From the NCBI GenBank assembly GCA_947462425.1, contig CANHPI010000146.1, positions 1 through 6,961 on the forward strand: a DNA stretch of 6,961 nt. The letters run 5' to 3'. This document shows positions 4,958 to 6,961 of the stretch, in pieces; the stretch's first letter is position 1; every line of letters starts with the position of its first letter. Source of the DNA: Bacteroidota bacterium (lineage in GTDB: Bacteria > Bacteroidota > Bacteroidia > B-17B0 > B-17BO). The position numbers and the translations under genes are program-made. The notes beneath the pieces were generated by a model, which saw only the letters and a list, made by a program, of their open reading frames with translations, did no database searches and was not told where the DNA came from.

Positions 4958-6913
4958 ATGAAAAAAAAATTACTTTTTATACTAACTGCTATATGCAGCT
5001 ATGCAGCAATGGCACAAGTGCCAACTTATGTGCCAACAAATGGGCTTGTAGGTTATTGGCCATTTAATGGTAATGCTAATGATGAAAGTGGTAATAGTAA
5101 CAATGGAACTGTTAGTGGGGCAACATTAATAACAGATAGATTTGGAAATGCTAATAAAGCCTATGATTTTAATGGACTTACTAATTATATTGAAATTGCA
5201 CATAATGCTATCTTTAATGTTACTTCATTTACAATATCAGTATGGTATAAAGCTAAAAAGTATACTGATAATTCACAAGGGAGTCAACGTATAATAATAA
5301 GCAAAAGAGAAAGTACTGGTTGGGGTAATTCTTTTCAATTTGCACTTGATAGTAGCAGTAATGTACCTGGTTTTCATGCCGATTGGTCAATAAATGGTAA
5401 TAGTGGAATTTACTATAGTAATTCTCAATTATTAAAAGTAAATACATGGACTAATATATTATATGTACACCGTGTTGATTCTGCCTTTTTGTATCTTAAT
5501 GGACAAAAAGTTCTTTCAAAAGTTCTAACAGGGCAAATGTCTTTTAATACACTGCCAATAAGGATAGGTGAACGCCCTAATAATGCGCATACAGAATCCT
5601 CTTTTTATGGAACACTTGACGACATCGGTATTTGGAATCGAGCTTTAAATCAATCAGAAATTACATCATTATATCAAGGTTGTTCTTCACCTCCTACAGC
5701 TATTATTACCCAACAAAGTGCTACAACATTTTGCACTGGCGGTTTTGTGAATTTAAATGCAAGTACAGGTAATGGTTATACTTACCAATGGTATAAAAAT
5801 GGTATAATATTAGGTGGAGCTATCAATAGTACTTATGTTGCAAGCCAAGCAGGTAATTATACAGTTGTTGTAAATAGTGGAGGTTGCACCGCTACAAGTT
5901 CACCAATAACGGTAATAGTAAATACTTCACCAAATAGTGGTGTAACGGTTTCAGGTGCTACCACTATTTGCTCGGGTAATAGTGTAACACTTACTTCACA
6001 AGGTGTAGGTACTTATTTATGGAGCAATGGTGCAATTACCAATGCTATTTTAGTAAATCAACCTGGTGTTTATTCTGTAACGGTCACTGCCAATGGCTGC
6101 TCGTCTATAAGTGGAACTACAACTATAGTTGTTAACCAAACACCAAGTGCATCGATTATTCCAGTTGGTTCTACCACTTTTTGTCAAGGTGGTTTTGTAA
6201 CGCTTAATGCAACTGGTGGTAATACATATCAATGGAATACAGGTGCAACATCATCAAGTATTAATGCAAATCAATCAAATACATATTCGGTAATAGTTAC
6301 GGCTAATGGTTGTTCGGCTAATGCAAGCCAAGTGGTAACGGTAAATCCTAATCCTGTTGTTACATTGGCTTCGCTTACTTCGCCAATCAATATAAATGCT
6401 TCGCCTGTTATTTTATCTGGTAGCCCTTCGGGAGGAAGCTATTCGGGTTCAGGGGTTACAGGAGCTTCATTCAATCCGTATATTGCAGGATTAGGTACTA
6501 AATATATTCATTATAACTATACCACAGGTGCAGGATGTAGTGGTAGCGCAACTCAAAGTACAATTGTTGACGATACAACAGGCTTGGTTTGTACTTCATA
6601 TATTTCGGTAACAGATACGTTAATAATAAACGTAACAACAGGAATTAATTCACAAAATAATCCAAATACAATTAAAGTATATCCAAACCCTTCTTCCGAC
6701 CATATTTACATAGATAATGGTAATTATAATTTAATGACTGGATATAGTTATACCATCACCAATGCGCTAAGTCAACAAGTGTTTTACTCGCTTGTTAATC
6801 AACAACAATTTTATATTAGTTTAAGCACATTTTCGGGTAATGGTATTTATTTTTTAACTATTAGAGATGCAGCAAACAACATTATTCAAGTTAAAAAAAT
6901 AGTGCTCCAATAA
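4958..6913 (+). CDS. Secreted LamG/Ig-like repeat protein with T9SS C-terminal sorting domain
   Basis: The product has 651 residues. Residues 1-19 form a signal peptide (MKKKLLFILTAICSYAAMA) with an A-x-A cut site. A LamG/concanavalin A-like lectin domain spans about 27-241: it opens with GLVGYWPFNGNANDESGNSN, has the central FTISVWYK strand and closes with GTLDDIGIWNRALNQSEI, all typical of this fold in Bacteroidetes. Three Ig-like units follow at about 244-322, 324-393 and 396-463, each with one Cys near the start and one near the end (C259/C310, C338/C381, C409/C452). A fourth, more diverged unit spans about 466-537. Residues about 572-651 are a type A T9SS sorting domain, with IKVYPNPSSDHIYID, a GIYFLTI strand and a VKKIVLQ end. 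The protein should cross the outer membrane through the type IX system and be released or attached to the surface. Carbohydrate or surface binding is likely from LamG; no enzyme domain is seen. The ATG at 4958 is chosen over the GTG at 4910 because it begins the signal peptide and lies after a promoter box. Confidence 0.9.
   Translation: MKKKLLFILTAICSYAAMAQVPTYVPTNGLVGYWPFNGNANDESGNSNNGTVSGATLITDRFGNANKAYDFNGLTNYIEIAHNAIFNVTSFTISVWYKAKKYTDNSQGSQRIIISKRESTGWGNSFQFALDSSSNVPGFHADWSINGNSGIYYSNSQLLKVNTWTNILYVHRVDSAFLYLNGQKVLSKVLTGQMSFNTLPIRIGERPNNAHTESSFYGTLDDIGIWNRALNQSEITSLYQGCSSPPTAIITQQSATTFCTGGFVNLNASTGNGYTYQWYKNGIILGGAINSTYVASQAGNYTVVVNSGGCTATSSPITVIVNTSPNSGVTVSGATTICSGNSVTLTSQGVGTYLWSNGAITNAILVNQPGVYSVTVTANGCSSISGTTTIVVNQTPSASIIPVGSTTFCQGGFVTLNATGGNTYQWNTGATSSSINANQSNTYSVIVTANGCSANASQVVTVNPNPVVTLASLTSPININASPVILSGSPSGGSYSGSGVTGASFNPYIAGLGTKYIHYNYTTGAGCSGSATQSTIVDDTTGLVCTSYISVTDTLIINVTTGINSQNNPNTIKVYPNPSSDHIYIDNGNYNLMTGYSYTITNALSQQVFYSLVNQQQFYISLSTFSGNGIYFLTIRDAANNIIQVKKIVLQ
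5687..6346 (+). repeat. Three tandem Ig-like repeat units within the secreted protein
   Basis: The units lie at about 5687-5923, 5927-6136 and 6143-6346. Each begins with a T-x-C-x-G motif (TFCTGGFVNLNA, TICSGNSVTLTS, TFCQGGFVTLNA), has a YxW core strand (YQWYKNG, YLWSNGA, YQWNTGA) and closes with a YxVxV strand followed by a G-C (TVTANGC and IVTANGC in units 2 and 3). Units 2 and 3 have the same Cys-Cys spacing of 43 residues; unit 1 has 51. Units 1 and 3 share the start motif and units 2 and 3 the end motif, which suggests exchange between units. The DNA copies are diverged, so the duplication is not recent. Confidence 0.75.
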
Positions 6914-6961
6914 ATATTTATTAATTGAGAATTTTTAAAATAACCAGAACGCCCTTCATTA
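6914..6961. other. Right-edge tail without a recognisable feature
   Basis: These 48 bases follow the stop of the T9SS-sorted protein. They are A/T-rich and hold no clear hairpin terminator and no promoter box. A minus-strand frame is open here for about 15 codons, but there is nothing to show it is coding. Confidence 0.4.

Noticed and set aside
6889..6961. Minus-strand open frame entering from the right edge
   Set aside because: It is only about 24 codons long, overlaps the end of the T9SS-sorted gene and shows no family signal. It could be chance.

Overview
The window is AT-rich DNA from a member of the Bacteroidetes/Bacteroidota. Three things point there: a protein with a C-terminal type IX secretion (T9SS) sorting domain, Bacteroidetes-type promoter boxes (TAnnTTTG) in front of two genes, and A-rich start regions without Shine-Dalgarno sites. 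No rRNA, tRNA, CRISPR array, transposase or integrase was seen.

Layout. At the left edge an open frame on the minus strand starts at 59 and runs out of the window; its product cannot be identified. Positions 60-417 hold no convincing gene. A small winged-helix DNA-binding protein follows on the minus strand (449-673), bracketed by a diverged 26-bp direct repeat (418-443 and 689-714). From 781 to 4397 there is a three-gene plus-strand operon: an ECF-type sigma factor, a single-pass membrane protein whose start overlaps the sigma stop and whose outer part looks TPR-like, and a large exported TPR-CHAT protein with an intact His/Cys caspase-like dyad and a C-terminal membrane anchor. A convergent minus-strand gene (4483-4854) encodes a small HTH/coiled-coil regulator. 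It shares a short divergent regulatory region, containing a 12-bp perfect inverted repeat, with a plus-strand gene (4958-6913) for a secreted LamG/Ig-like protein carrying a T9SS sorting domain.

How the genes may work together. The central operon reads as a sigma factor, its probable membrane-bound anti-sigma factor and a caspase-like protease, with the protease and the anti-sigma outer domain both predicted on the periplasmic side. My inference is a protease-gated transcription switch. It recalls the type III-E CRISPR logic, in which the TPR-CHAT protease Csx29 cleaves Csx30 and thereby affects an ECF sigma factor, but here it would be membrane-based and without CRISPR. The right-hand pair looks like a local regulator next to a surface or secreted adhesin-like target. 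No sequence link between the two modules was seen apart from proximity.
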